The notes under the pieces were generated by a model. It had not been told where the DNA came from, searched no databases, and worked only from the letters and a program-made list of their open reading frames with translations. A DNA stretch of 64,000 nucleotides from Burkholderiaceae bacterium (GTDB lineage: Bacteria; Pseudomonadota; Gammaproteobacteria; Burkholderiales; Burkholderiaceae_D): positions 1-64,000 of the forward strand of contig JAGTRJ010000008.1 of NCBI GenBank assembly GCA_018261755.1, given 5' to 3'. Below are positions 51,729 through 60,400 of the stretch, piece by piece (the stretch's first letter is position 1; each line of letters opens with the position of its first letter). Made by a program: the position numbers and the translations under genes.

Positions 51729-52036
51729 ATATTGACCCGGCGAAAATCCGACGCGAAAGCCTGCGGTGGTATTTGATTTTGGCATTGAACAATGCACGCC
51801 CTAATGAACTGGTCGAGGATGTGATTCAGCAGACGATGCAATCCATCTACCCCGACGTGACGCCGATTGAGGTGCGCAAGGAGCTGGATTATCTGGCCGA
51901 TCGTGAACTGGTCAAGCTGCGCAAGGAACCAAGTGGCCGCTGGTGGGCAGATTTGACGCGATACGGCGTCGATATCGCCGAATACACCATCGCGTGCGAT
52001 CCAGGCATTGCCCGCCCGGCGAAGTACTGGGGCTGA
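51725..52036 (+). CDS. Mu gp26-like phage protein
   Basis: 103 aa. KIRRESLRWYLILALNNARP with LDYLADRELVKLRKEPSGRW describes a winged-helix-like protein. It lies in the gp26 position before DUF3486. Role unknown, maybe packaging. Confidence 0.72.
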   Translation: MNIDPAKIRRESLRWYLILALNNARPNELVEDVIQQTMQSIYPDVTPIEVRKELDYLADRELVKLRKEPSGRWWADLTRYGVDIAEYTIACDPGIARPAKYWG

Positions 52037-52037
52037 C

Positions 52038-52583
52038 ATGGCACCGCGCAACAAGGTCGGTCAACTGCCGGCGGAAGTCCGAGACTGGCTGGACAAGGCA
52101 CTGTTGAATGCCAATTTTGGTGATTATGTGGCGCTGGAGGAAGCGCTGCGCGCCAAGGGGTTTGCCATCAGCAAATCGTCCATCCACCGCTATGGCCAGA
52201 AAATTGAGCGTCGGCTGGCCGCCATCAAGGCCAGCACCGAAGCGGCACGGCTATTGACCGAAGGCGCGGCAGATGATCAGGATGCGCGCTCGGAAGCGGT
52301 GATTGCGCTGGTGCAGACCGAAATGTTTGAATCCATCGTGAATTTGCAGGAAGCCACCGAAGAGGATATTGACCCGGCAGAACGCATAGGGCTGCTTTCG
52401 AGCGCCGCCAAGAACATCGCAACGCTGGCGCGCGCCAGTGTGAACCAGAAGAAATTCCGGCAGGAGGTGCAGGCACGTGCGCAAGCCGCAGCAGAAAACG
52501 TCGAAAAAATCGCCAAAAAGGGCGGGCTGTCGGCGGAGTCGGTCAGCCAGTTGCGGCGCGAGATTTTGGGGATTGCGCAGTGA
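52038..52583 (+). CDS. DUF3486 protein, probable terminase small subunit (Mu gp27)
   Basis: 181 aa. PAEVRDWLDKALLNANFGDY and SKSSIHRYGQKIERRLAAIK mark the DNA-binding N terminus of the family. It lies directly before the large terminase and overlaps it by four bases. Confidence 0.85.
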   Translation: MAPRNKVGQLPAEVRDWLDKALLNANFGDYVALEEALRAKGFAISKSSIHRYGQKIERRLAAIKASTEAARLLTEGAADDQDARSEAVIALVQTEMFESIVNLQEATEEDIDPAERIGLLSSAAKNIATLARASVNQKKFRQEVQARAQAAAENVEKIAKKGGLSAESVSQLRREILGIAQ

Positions 52584-54103
52584 CAGCCGTTCCGGCAAAT
52601 CTGCCGAATACCGCCACGGTTGATGCACCAGCCGTGCTGATGGGCTATCAGCAGCGCTGGGTGGCGGATGCTTCTCCATTGAAGGTGATCGAAAAAAGCC
52701 GCCGCACCGGCCTGACATGGGGCGAGGCGGCGGACGATGTGCTGACAGCGGCTTCGGCACGAAATGCCGGTGGCCAGAACGTGTATTACATCGCCTACAA
52801 CCAGGATATGACGATTGAATACATCCAGGCATGCGGCATGTGGGCGCGGGTGTTCAATTATGCAGCGGGTGAAATCGAAGAAGGTTTCTGGGATGGCGAT
52901 GAGGAAGACAAGCACATCAAGACTTTCACGATCCGCTTTCCGGCATCGGGTTTTCGTATTGTTGCGCTGAGTTCGCGGCCGTCCAACCTGCGCGGCAGGC
53001 AGGGCGTGATCGTGATCGATGAAGCGGCTTTCCATGACAAGCTGGACGAACTGCTGAAGGCCGCGCTGGCGATGCTGATCTGGGGCGGCAAGGTGCGGGT
53101 GATTTCGACGCACAACGGTTCGGACAACCCGTTCAATGAGCTGGTCGAAGATATTCGCGCAGGCAAGCGCGCCGGTGTAGTGCATCGCGTGGCGTTCCAG
53201 GAAGCGGTGGCCGATGGGCTGTATCGCCGCGTCTGCATGCGTCTCGGCAAGGATTGGTGCGCCGAGGATGAGGCGGCGTGGATGGCCAGCGTGTATGCGT
53301 TCTATGGTTCTGGCGCGGAGGAAGAGTTGGATTGCGTGCCGTCCAACGGCGGTGGTGCCTGGTTGTCGCGGGCGCTGATCGAATCACGCATGTCGGCGGA
53401 TACGCCGGTGCTGCGCTGGGAGTGCAAACAGGGGTTCGAGCTGCTCCCGGATCATATTCGCGCTGCCGAGTGCCGCGACTGGCTGGAAGAAAATCTGGCA
53501 CCGTTGCTGGCGGCATTGCCAGAGGATGCGATTTCATTCAACGGCGAAGATTTCGGCCGCAGCGGCGATCTGACCGTGCATGTGCCGCTGATTCAGTTGC
53601 ATAACCTGACGCGCAAGGTGCCGTTCATCCTTGAATTGCGCAATGTGCCGTTTCGCCAGCAGGAACAGGTGGCGTTTTACCTGCTCGACCGCCTGCCGCG
53701 TTTTACTGGCGGTGCGTTCGATGCGCGCGGCAATGGTCAGTTCCTGGCCGAGTTTGCCATGCAGCGCTACGGCGCCACCCGCATTCAGCAAGTGATGCTG
53801 ACAGAAAGCTGGTATCGGGAACACATGCCGCCGGTGAAGGCCGCGCTGGAAGATGGCACGCTGGTCGATTTGCCGAAGGATGCAGACGTGCTGGCAGATT
53901 TACGCGCTGTGCAGATCGTCAAGGGCGTGCCGCGTGTGCCGGAGACGCGCACCACCGGCGACGATAAAGGGCAGCGCCACGGCGATGCGGCGGTGGCGGT
54001 GGCGCTGGCGTATTTCGCCAGCCGAGAAATCAACAAGGGGCCGGTGACAGTTAAATCGCGCGGTCGCCGCAAATCTCAATCACTTACCAAGGGCTACCGA
54101 TGA
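52580..54103 (+). CDS. Terminase large subunit (Mu gp28-like)
   Basis: 507 aa. ATPase region: MGYQQRWVADASPLKVIEKS, SRRTGLTWGEAADD as the Walker A-like site and GVIVIDEAAFHD as Walker B. The C-terminal nuclease has FNGEDFGRSGDL and RGNGQFLAEFAM as acidic positions. It cuts and packages DNA. GTG start coupled to DUF3486. Confidence 0.92.
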   Translation: MTAVPANLPNTATVDAPAVLMGYQQRWVADASPLKVIEKSRRTGLTWGEAADDVLTAASARNAGGQNVYYIAYNQDMTIEYIQACGMWARVFNYAAGEIEEGFWDGDEEDKHIKTFTIRFPASGFRIVALSSRPSNLRGRQGVIVIDEAAFHDKLDELLKAALAMLIWGGKVRVISTHNGSDNPFNELVEDIRAGKRAGVVHRVAFQEAVADGLYRRVCMRLGKDWCAEDEAAWMASVYAFYGSGAEEELDCVPSNGGGAWLSRALIESRMSADTPVLRWECKQGFELLPDHIRAAECRDWLEENLAPLLAALPEDAISFNGEDFGRSGDLTVHVPLIQLHNLTRKVPFILELRNVPFRQQEQVAFYLLDRLPRFTGGAFDARGNGQFLAEFAMQRYGATRIQQVMLTESWYREHMPPVKAALEDGTLVDLPKDADVLADLRAVQIVKGVPRVPETRTTGDDKGQRHGDAAVAVALAYFASREINKGPVTVKSRGRRKSQSLTKGYR

Positions 54104-55578
54104 CAAGCAAGAACGGGATTTACGTCAGCCCGACTGAATTCGTCCAGTTTGGCGGCAACCGGCGCCAGCTTGGCGTGCAGCTGGCCACGCGTAATAACCG
54201 ACCTGATTTTAATGACTGGAGCATGCTGCTGCCGAACCCTGATCCGGTGCTCAAAAAGCTGGGCAAGGATATTCAGGTGTACCGTGATCTGCGCACCGAG
54301 CCGCAGGTTGGCGGCAATATCCGCCGTCGCAAGGGCGCTGTGCTGGCGCTGGAGCACGGCATTGACCGAGGCAAGGCGAAAAGCAGAGCTGCGGCGTTGA
54401 TTGAGAGTGTGTTTGCTCGCCTGCCGATGAACCGCATCATTTCCGAGATTCTGGATGCATCGCTGTATGGCTATCAGCCGATTGAGGTGGTCTGGGGGAA
54501 GGTTGGCGGTTATATCGTGCCAGTGGATTTGATTGGCAAACCTGCGGAGTGGTTCCACTTCGACCTTGAAAACCAGCTGCGCCTGAAAACGCGGCAATCG
54601 CCCATCGATGGCGAGCTGCTGCCGGAGCGCAAGTTCCTGTTGCCACGGCAGGATGCCAGTTACGATAATCCGTATGGTTTTGCGGATTTGTCGATGTGCT
54701 TCTGGCCGACCGCTTTCAAGAAAGGCGGGCTGACATTCTGGGTTCAGTTTTCGGAGAAATATGGCTCGCCGTGGCTGGTCGGCAAGCACCCGCGTAATAC
54801 GCCGCCCAGTGAAACGGATGCCTTTCTGGAACAGCTGGCGGATATGGTGCAGGATGCGGTGGCGGTGATTCCGGATGATTCCAGCGTGGAAATTGTCGAG
54901 GCGCAAGGTAAAGGTGGCTCGGCGGGCGTGTTCGAACGGCTGCTGATGTTCTGCCGCTCTGAGGTGAACATCGCGCTGCTTGGCCAGAACCAGACCAGCG
55001 AGGCGAACAGTACCAATGCCAGCGCGCAAGCAGGTTTTCAGGTTACGCGCGATATTCGCGATGCGGATAAGTTGCTGGTGGAGGATACGCTCAATGAATT
55101 GATTGGCTGGATTCACGATCTTAATTTTGGCGATGGCGTACTGCCGAAATTCCAGATGTGGGAGCAGGAAGAAGTCGATGAGGTACTGGCCAAGCGCGAC
55201 AAGCTGTTGACTGATTCCGGTGCACAATTTACCCCGGCTTATTTCCGGCGGGCATACGGCTTGCAGGATGGCGATCTGGTTGAAGTGGCTGAATCTGCTG
55301 CCACTGCTTCAACTGCTGAATTTGCAGAGAGTGAAAACGGTTTCCCGGATCAGGAAGCGCTCGATGCAGCGCTGGAGGAACTTTCGCTGGAAGATTTGAA
55401 CCAGGATGCCAAAACGATGTTGACGCCGCTTTTCAAGCGGGTGGCCGCAGGCGTTCCACCGGATGAATTGCTGGGTGAATTGGCTGATCTGTATCCAGGT
55501 ATGGATGCCGACGGGCTGCAGGAGCGGTTGGCACGCGTGATATTCGTGGCAGATTTGTGGGGGCGGTTGCATGCCTGA
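54100..55578 (+). CDS. Portal protein (DUF935, Mu gp29)
   Basis: 492 aa. DPVLKKLGKDIQVYRDLRTE, LDASLYGYQPIEVVWGKVGG and EKYGSPWLVGKHPRNTP are DUF935 blocks; the C-terminal ~100 residues are acidic. Forms the DNA entry ring at the capsid vertex. Four-base overlap with terminase. Confidence 0.92.
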   Translation: MTSKNGIYVSPTEFVQFGGNRRQLGVQLATRNNRPDFNDWSMLLPNPDPVLKKLGKDIQVYRDLRTEPQVGGNIRRRKGAVLALEHGIDRGKAKSRAAALIESVFARLPMNRIISEILDASLYGYQPIEVVWGKVGGYIVPVDLIGKPAEWFHFDLENQLRLKTRQSPIDGELLPERKFLLPRQDASYDNPYGFADLSMCFWPTAFKKGGLTFWVQFSEKYGSPWLVGKHPRNTPPSETDAFLEQLADMVQDAVAVIPDDSSVEIVEAQGKGGSAGVFERLLMFCRSEVNIALLGQNQTSEANSTNASAQAGFQVTRDIRDADKLLVEDTLNELIGWIHDLNFGDGVLPKFQMWEQEEVDEVLAKRDKLLTDSGAQFTPAYFRRAYGLQDGDLVEVAESAATASTAEFAESENGFPDQEALDAALEELSLEDLNQDAKTMLTPLFKRVAAGVPPDELLGELADLYPGMDADGLQERLARVIFVADLWGRLHA

Positions 55579-56413
55579 ACCTGTTGACCTGGCGTATTGC
55601 ATGAAACTGCCGCCGAAGGAGGCGATTGCTTACCTGACCGGCAAGGGCTACGCGATCACCTGGGATTGGGAAGATTTGTGGCAACAGGCGCACGCGAAAG
55701 CGTTTACCGTGGCCAAGGTGGCCAAGCTGGATATCCTGCAAGACATTCGTGACGTATTGCAGCATGCCTTGACCGAAGGGCAAACGGCAGCCTGGTTCGA
55801 GAAAGAATTGACGCCCGTATTGAAAGCCAAGGGCTGGTGGGGCGAGCAAGAGCAGCGCAACCCAGATACCGGCGAGCTTGAACAGGTGCAGCTTGGAAGC
55901 CCGTGGCGGCTGGAAACCATTTACCGGGCCAACACGCAAACCGCGTACATGGCCGGGCGCTATGCCGAGCAGATAGAAAACGTCGATAACCGACCGTTTT
56001 GGCAGTACATCGCCGTGATGGATGGACGCACTCGGCCTGCGCATCGTGCGCTGCATGGTCTGGCATTTCGGTTTGATGATCCATTCTGGCAGTCGTTTTA
56101 TCCACCGAATGGCTGGAATTGCCGCTGTCGCGTGACCACACTGTCAGGCGGCGATTTGACTCGTGATCGCGTCAAGCCGTCGCGGTCGGATGGCATGCTG
56201 GGCAGTACGCAAAAATTGGTGTCGAAAAAAACCGGCGAGCTGCGCGAAGTGGCAACGTACTCGGCCAGGCACCCTGATGACCCATCCGGCAAGCGGCGGC
56301 TGATCGTATCGCCGGATGTGGGCTGGAGCCACAATCCGGGCGCGGCGTGGAAACCGGAGACGGCGCGCTATACCGGCAACCTGACCGAATTGGCAAAGAG
56401 GGAGCTGCAATGA
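55571..56413 (+). CDS. Head morphogenesis protein (Mu F / gp30-like)
   Basis: 280 aa. RANTQTAYMAGRYAEQIEN and NGWNCRCRVTTLS are diagnostic of the Mu F domain, with an expected disulfide/metal site. A minor head protein injected or needed for head assembly. Overlaps portal by eight bases. Confidence 0.9.
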   Translation: MPEPVDLAYCMKLPPKEAIAYLTGKGYAITWDWEDLWQQAHAKAFTVAKVAKLDILQDIRDVLQHALTEGQTAAWFEKELTPVLKAKGWWGEQEQRNPDTGELEQVQLGSPWRLETIYRANTQTAYMAGRYAEQIENVDNRPFWQYIAVMDGRTRPAHRALHGLAFRFDDPFWQSFYPPNGWNCRCRVTTLSGGDLTRDRVKPSRSDGMLGSTQKLVSKKTGELREVATYSARHPDDPSGKRRLIVSPDVGWSHNPGAAWKPETARYTGNLTELAKRELQ

Positions 56414-56934
56414 GTGAGTTGGTCGGTATTCGGATTGTTGACTCTGCTTTGAAGGCGGCATTGCGCCAGATGCAGCTCAATCTTGGCAATATGAAACCGG
56501 CGATGCGGGATATTGCACAGGTGCTGGCAAATCAGACGGAACGAAATTTTGCAGCGCAGGGCAGACCGGGGTGGAAGGCGCTCAAAAATCCGTCCGAGAA
56601 GCGCAAGGGTGGCATGATCCTGCAGGATAGCGGGCAACTGGCGGCGTCTATTACAACTAGTGCATCAGCTACCGAGGCGGTAATTGGTACGAATAAGGTG
56701 TATGCGGCCATTCACCAGTTCGGCGGCAAAACGAAGGCGCACACGATTCGACCTGTGAAAAAGAAGGTGCTGGCATTTGGCGGCCGATTTGCAAAATCGG
56801 TCAATCACCCCGGCTCAGACATCCCGGCCCGCCCGTTCCTTCCGGTACTGGCCGACGGCAGCTTGCAGCCGGAAGCCAGTGAGCCGGTACTGGAAGCGGC
56901 ATTGCAACATTTGAGGCGCGGCGCCGGGATATAA
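56410..56934 (+). CDS. Virion morphogenesis protein (Mu G-like)
   Basis: 174 aa. PAMRDIAQVLANQTERNFAA, AASITTSASATEAVIGTNKV and YAAIHQFGGKTK are the Mu gpG / P2 S-like blocks for head-tail joining. In Mu the next gene is I; here G is followed by 151 bases and the phage terminus, while I lies 19 kb away on the other strand. Confidence 0.9.
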   Translation: MSELVGIRIVDSALKAALRQMQLNLGNMKPAMRDIAQVLANQTERNFAAQGRPGWKALKNPSEKRKGGMILQDSGQLAASITTSASATEAVIGTNKVYAAIHQFGGKTKAHTIRPVKKKVLAFGGRFAKSVNHPGSDIPARPFLPVLADGSLQPEASEPVLEAALQHLRRGAGI

Positions 56935-56973
56935 TTCGAACCGGTCTCGCCGCGTTTTCGAGGGCCGATTCCA

Positions 56974-56990
56974 TTTTCAGACGCTGCAAA
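56974..56990 (+). repeat. 17-bp subterminal direct repeat, right copy
   Basis: Identical to 18954-18970. It lies 95 bases inside the right terminus and 40 bases after the G stop. Confidence 0.75.
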
Positions 56991-57041
56991 GGATTTTTAG
57001 CGGGGCCGTCCAAATTCTTCCCGCCCCTTCCCGGTTCATCC

Positions 57042-57085
57042 CGTTTATCTCGCACCTTCCTGTATATTTATCTCACACCCTTTCA
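57042..57085 (-). repeat. Prophage terminal repeat, right side
   Basis: Read inwards the end is TGAAAGGGTGTGAGATAAAT, aligning without gaps to the left terminus (13 of 20 identical, including all of GATAAAT). The second site, GCGAGATAAACGGG, lies 23 bases further in, as on the left. Confidence 0.85.
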
Positions 57086-57091
57086 TCATCA
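57086..57091. repeat. Target-site duplication, right copy
   Basis: TCATCA, matching 18891-18896. Confidence 0.88.
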
Positions 57092-57399
57092 TCAGCAATG
57101 TGCCGGACACAGAAACGGCGCAAAAGATTGCGCAGGCGCTGGTCGGCCGGCAACTGGCGGCGTGCGTGAACATTCTGCCGGGCGTGCAGTCGGTCTACCG
57201 CTGGCAGGGGAAGGTTGAGCAGGCGCAGGAAATCAGCTTGCTGATCAAGACGCGGCGCGCCTGCTATGCGGCGGTCGAGGCGGTGGTTGGCGAACTGCAT
57301 CCTTATGAGGTGCCGGAAATCATCGCGCTGCCGATCAATGCCGGTTTGCCGAAATATCTGGAATGGCTGGCGCAGGAAACGGCGCCGCCGCATGGCTGA
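57092..57399 (+). pseudogene. cutA: cutA, 3' fragment split by the prophage
   Basis: Codes for the rest of the CutA divalent-cation tolerance protein: SNVPDTETAQKIAQALVGRQ, LAACVNILPGVQSVYRW and ELHPYEVPEIIALPI. No ATG precedes the conserved SNVPD in frame; a GTG at 57100 could start only a truncated product lacking the first beta strand. Joined to 18875-18896 it gives 109 aa, the normal size. The host trimeric protein is presumably not made in the lysogen. Confidence 0.92.
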
Positions 57400-57413
57400 T
57401 TCCGGGCAAGGGT

Positions 57414-60400
57414 TTAGCGCAGCAGGGCTTCGAATTCGCGCGCTGGCAGCGGACGCGAAAACAGGAAGCCTTGCGCATAGTCGCAGCCGGCCATCGCCAG
57501 CAGAATCCGCTGCTGCTCGGTTTCGACCCCTTCGGCGATTACTTTCAGCCCGAGCGTGTGCGCCATCACGATGATCGCTTCTGACAGCGCGCGGTTCAGC
57601 GGATCGCTGGCCAGGTTGTGCACGAACGAGCGGTCGATTTTCAGGTAGTCGATATCGAATTTGTTCAGGTACGACAGCGATGAATAGCCGGTGCCGAAGT
57701 CGTCGAGCGCAACCTGGATGCCGGCATCGCGGAAGCGCAGCAGCTTGTCCATCACCGCCGGTTCGGCGTTCATCAGCATGCCTTCGGTAATTTCGATCGC
57801 GATGTATTTGCCCGGCAGCCCCAGTTCCTGCAGGTAGTTGATCCATGCGGTCGCGCCCATGCTTTGCACCAGGAATTGCGCCGGCGATTTGTTGACGCTG
57901 ATCTGGATCCCGCCCTGCGGCAGTTGCGACCAGCGTTGTGCCCAGTAAGCGGCTTCGCGGAAGACCCAGTCGCCGATGTGGGCGATCAGCCCGGTTTCTT
58001 CGGCGATCGGGATGAAATTTTTCGGCGTGATCATGCCGTTTTTCGGGTGTTGCCAGCGGATCAGCGCCTCGGCCTTGAAGATGCGGTTGCTGGCCAGATC
58101 GACGATTGGCTGGAAATAGAGCTGGAACTGTCCTTCCGCCAGCGCGTGGCGCAGGTCGTTGGCGACCGACATGCGCTGCAGCACCAAATCCTGCATGCTT
58201 TGGGTGAAATAGCTGAAACGGTTGCGGCCGCGGTTCTTGGCCGCATACATCGCCTGATCGGCGCGGCTGAGCAGGTTTTCGGCATTTTGCGCATCATCGG
58301 GATAAAACGCGATGCCGATGCTGGCAGTGATGTGGACCCGCCCTTCGGGCAGCATGAACGGTTCGGATAGCCGGGCGATAATGGTGCGCGCGATTTGGCC
58401 GGCCGGTGCCTTATCGGCGCAGTCGGCCAAGATGATGACGAATTCATCGCCGCCGAGGCGCGCCAGCGTGTCGGACGCGCGCACGCACGATCCGATCCGT
58501 TCAGCCGCCTGCACCAGCAACGCATCGCCGATCGCATGGCCGAAGGTGTCGTTGACTTCCTTGAACTCGTCCAGATCGATGAAAATCAGCGCCATCGGCA
58601 ACGCGGTGCGTTCCGCCTTCCTGATGGCATGCTGCAGCCGGTCGTGAAACAGGTTGCGGTTGATCAGGCCGGTGAGCGAATCGAAATTCGCCTGTTTCCA
58701 GATCAGTTCGGCCGACTTTTTCGATTCGGTGATGTCTTGCACCAGCATCGCGAAATAATCGATGTTGCCATCGTCGCCGCGCAGGCCGCGCACCGCGACA
58801 TGGACATGCACGATGCTGCCGTCCGGCCGGATGAAGCGCTTGTCGATTTCGTAATCGTCGCTCTCGCCGGAGAGCACGCGGTTGTACAGCATCAGGTTGA
58901 CGTCAATGTCGTCCGGATGGGTGATTTCCTGCCAGGTCATGCTTAACAGCTCGCTGCGTGGCCGTCCGAGTATCGTGAACAGCGCATCGTTCGCATCCAG
59001 CCAGCCATGCGCGTGGCTGTAGGTGGCCATGCCGACCATCGAGCGTTCGAAAAACGCGCGGAAACGCTTTTCGCTGTTTTCCAGCGCTGCTTGCGCCTGC
59101 TGCCGCTGCCGTTCGCGTTCGAAATTGTCCAGCGCGAAGCCGATGTCCATCGACAGTTCATTCAGCAGCGCAATCGATTCGGTATCGAAGGCGTTGGTTT
59201 GTTCGCAAAAAACAGACAGCACCGCATAGGGTTCGCCATGCCGCATGATGGGAAAGGCGGCGGTCGAACGGAAACCGTGGCTGGCCGGCTGTTCGCATTG
59301 GCATTTCGGATGACATTGGCCGAAATGGTTGATGATCACATGCCGGCGTTCGCGCAAGGCAATTTGCGGCGGTGAATGCGCATCGCGGCTGGCAGACAGG
59401 ATTCGTCCATCGAGGTAGCCGCTGGTGTCGCCATGGCTGGCGAACGGATGGATGGCGCCATCTTCGTCTGGCATGCCGACCCACGCCATTTTCATGCCGC
59501 CATCCTTCACCACCATCTGGCACACCAGCGGGAACAGTTCGTTTTCTCCTTGCAGACGCACGATGCTCTGGTTGACATGGCTGAGCGTGCGGTATAGCTG
59601 CGTCAGTTGCCGCACACGCTCCTCGGCCCGCTTGCGTGGCGTGATGTCCAGCATCAGCCCGCCGATCAGCGGCGTGTCGTGCGCGCCGGCGACAGGGAAT
59701 TTGATCGACAGCAGCGCGCAGGGGGTACCGGCATCACCGGCCGAGATTTCCGACGTGACCGTGACCCGATCCGACAGCACGATGCTGTCATCGGCGCGGT
59801 TCATGTCAGGTTCCGCCGATTCGAATGGCCGGGCAAACGCGCGTTCGATTCTTTGCGCGGCGGTGCTGTTGTTGCGGTAGACGATGTTTTGCTGCGCATC
59901 CTTGATGAAGGCGATGCCGGGCATGTGTTCCATGAACGATAGGAAACGTTCATCGCTTTCGCGCAGCGTGGCGGCGGCGGTGTTGCGTTCGCGCAGCGAG
60001 CACGACAGCAGCATGCCGGTCGTGATCAGCGTTGCAAAGTAAATCGTGAAATTGATCGGCATGTTGCGCACGATGGTGGTGCTGAAATAGCCGGCTGTGT
60101 GCCCGGCGCCAATCGCGCCGAGAATGGCCAGCACGCAAAGCACGAGCACGGTGCCGTGACGGCCGATGCGCACGGCGACCCAGATTACCAGGCCGAACAC
60201 CAGGTATCCCTTCAGATACCCGGTAAAAAGGCTGTGCTGCCAATCCAGATAGACCATGCTTCCAAGCAGCAGTGAAACCGTCAGCGCAGCCAGGAATTCC
60301 GCCGTCTGCCAGGCGTTGAAGGTTTCGCGTTGCAACCATTCTGGTGGATGCTGCCATACCAGCAGCATCGGCGCGATCAGTATGATGCCGAGCAGGCTCG

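Larger units (their letters stand above)
18897..57085. mobile_element. Complete Mu-like (transposable) prophage, 38,189 bp
   Basis: The element starts TG and ends CA, is bounded by a TCATCA duplication, and interrupts cutA. It encodes repressor, early regulators, A transposase, B ATPase, Gam, GemA, Mor, lysis genes, terminase, portal, head, contractile tail and a com/mom-like module. No core gene is visibly broken. Relative to Mu, the segment from the repressor operon to G is inverted with respect to the I-to-mom block. Composition is close to the host. Confidence 0.96.

Noticed and set aside
18954-56990. The 17-bp repeat as attL/attR cores defining the prophage ends
   Set aside because: The transposase-type termini, the TCATCA duplication and the restored cutA frame place the ends outside the repeat (18897 and 57085), and no integrase gene exists in the phage.
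18897-57085. Invertible tail-fibre segment with a Gin-type invertase
   Set aside because: No serine recombinase gene and no paired fibre genes in opposite orientation were found.
57100-57399. cutA as an intact gene starting at GTG 57100
   Set aside because: That start removes the first conserved beta strand, while the missing codons with a strong ribosome-binding site are found at 18875-18896.
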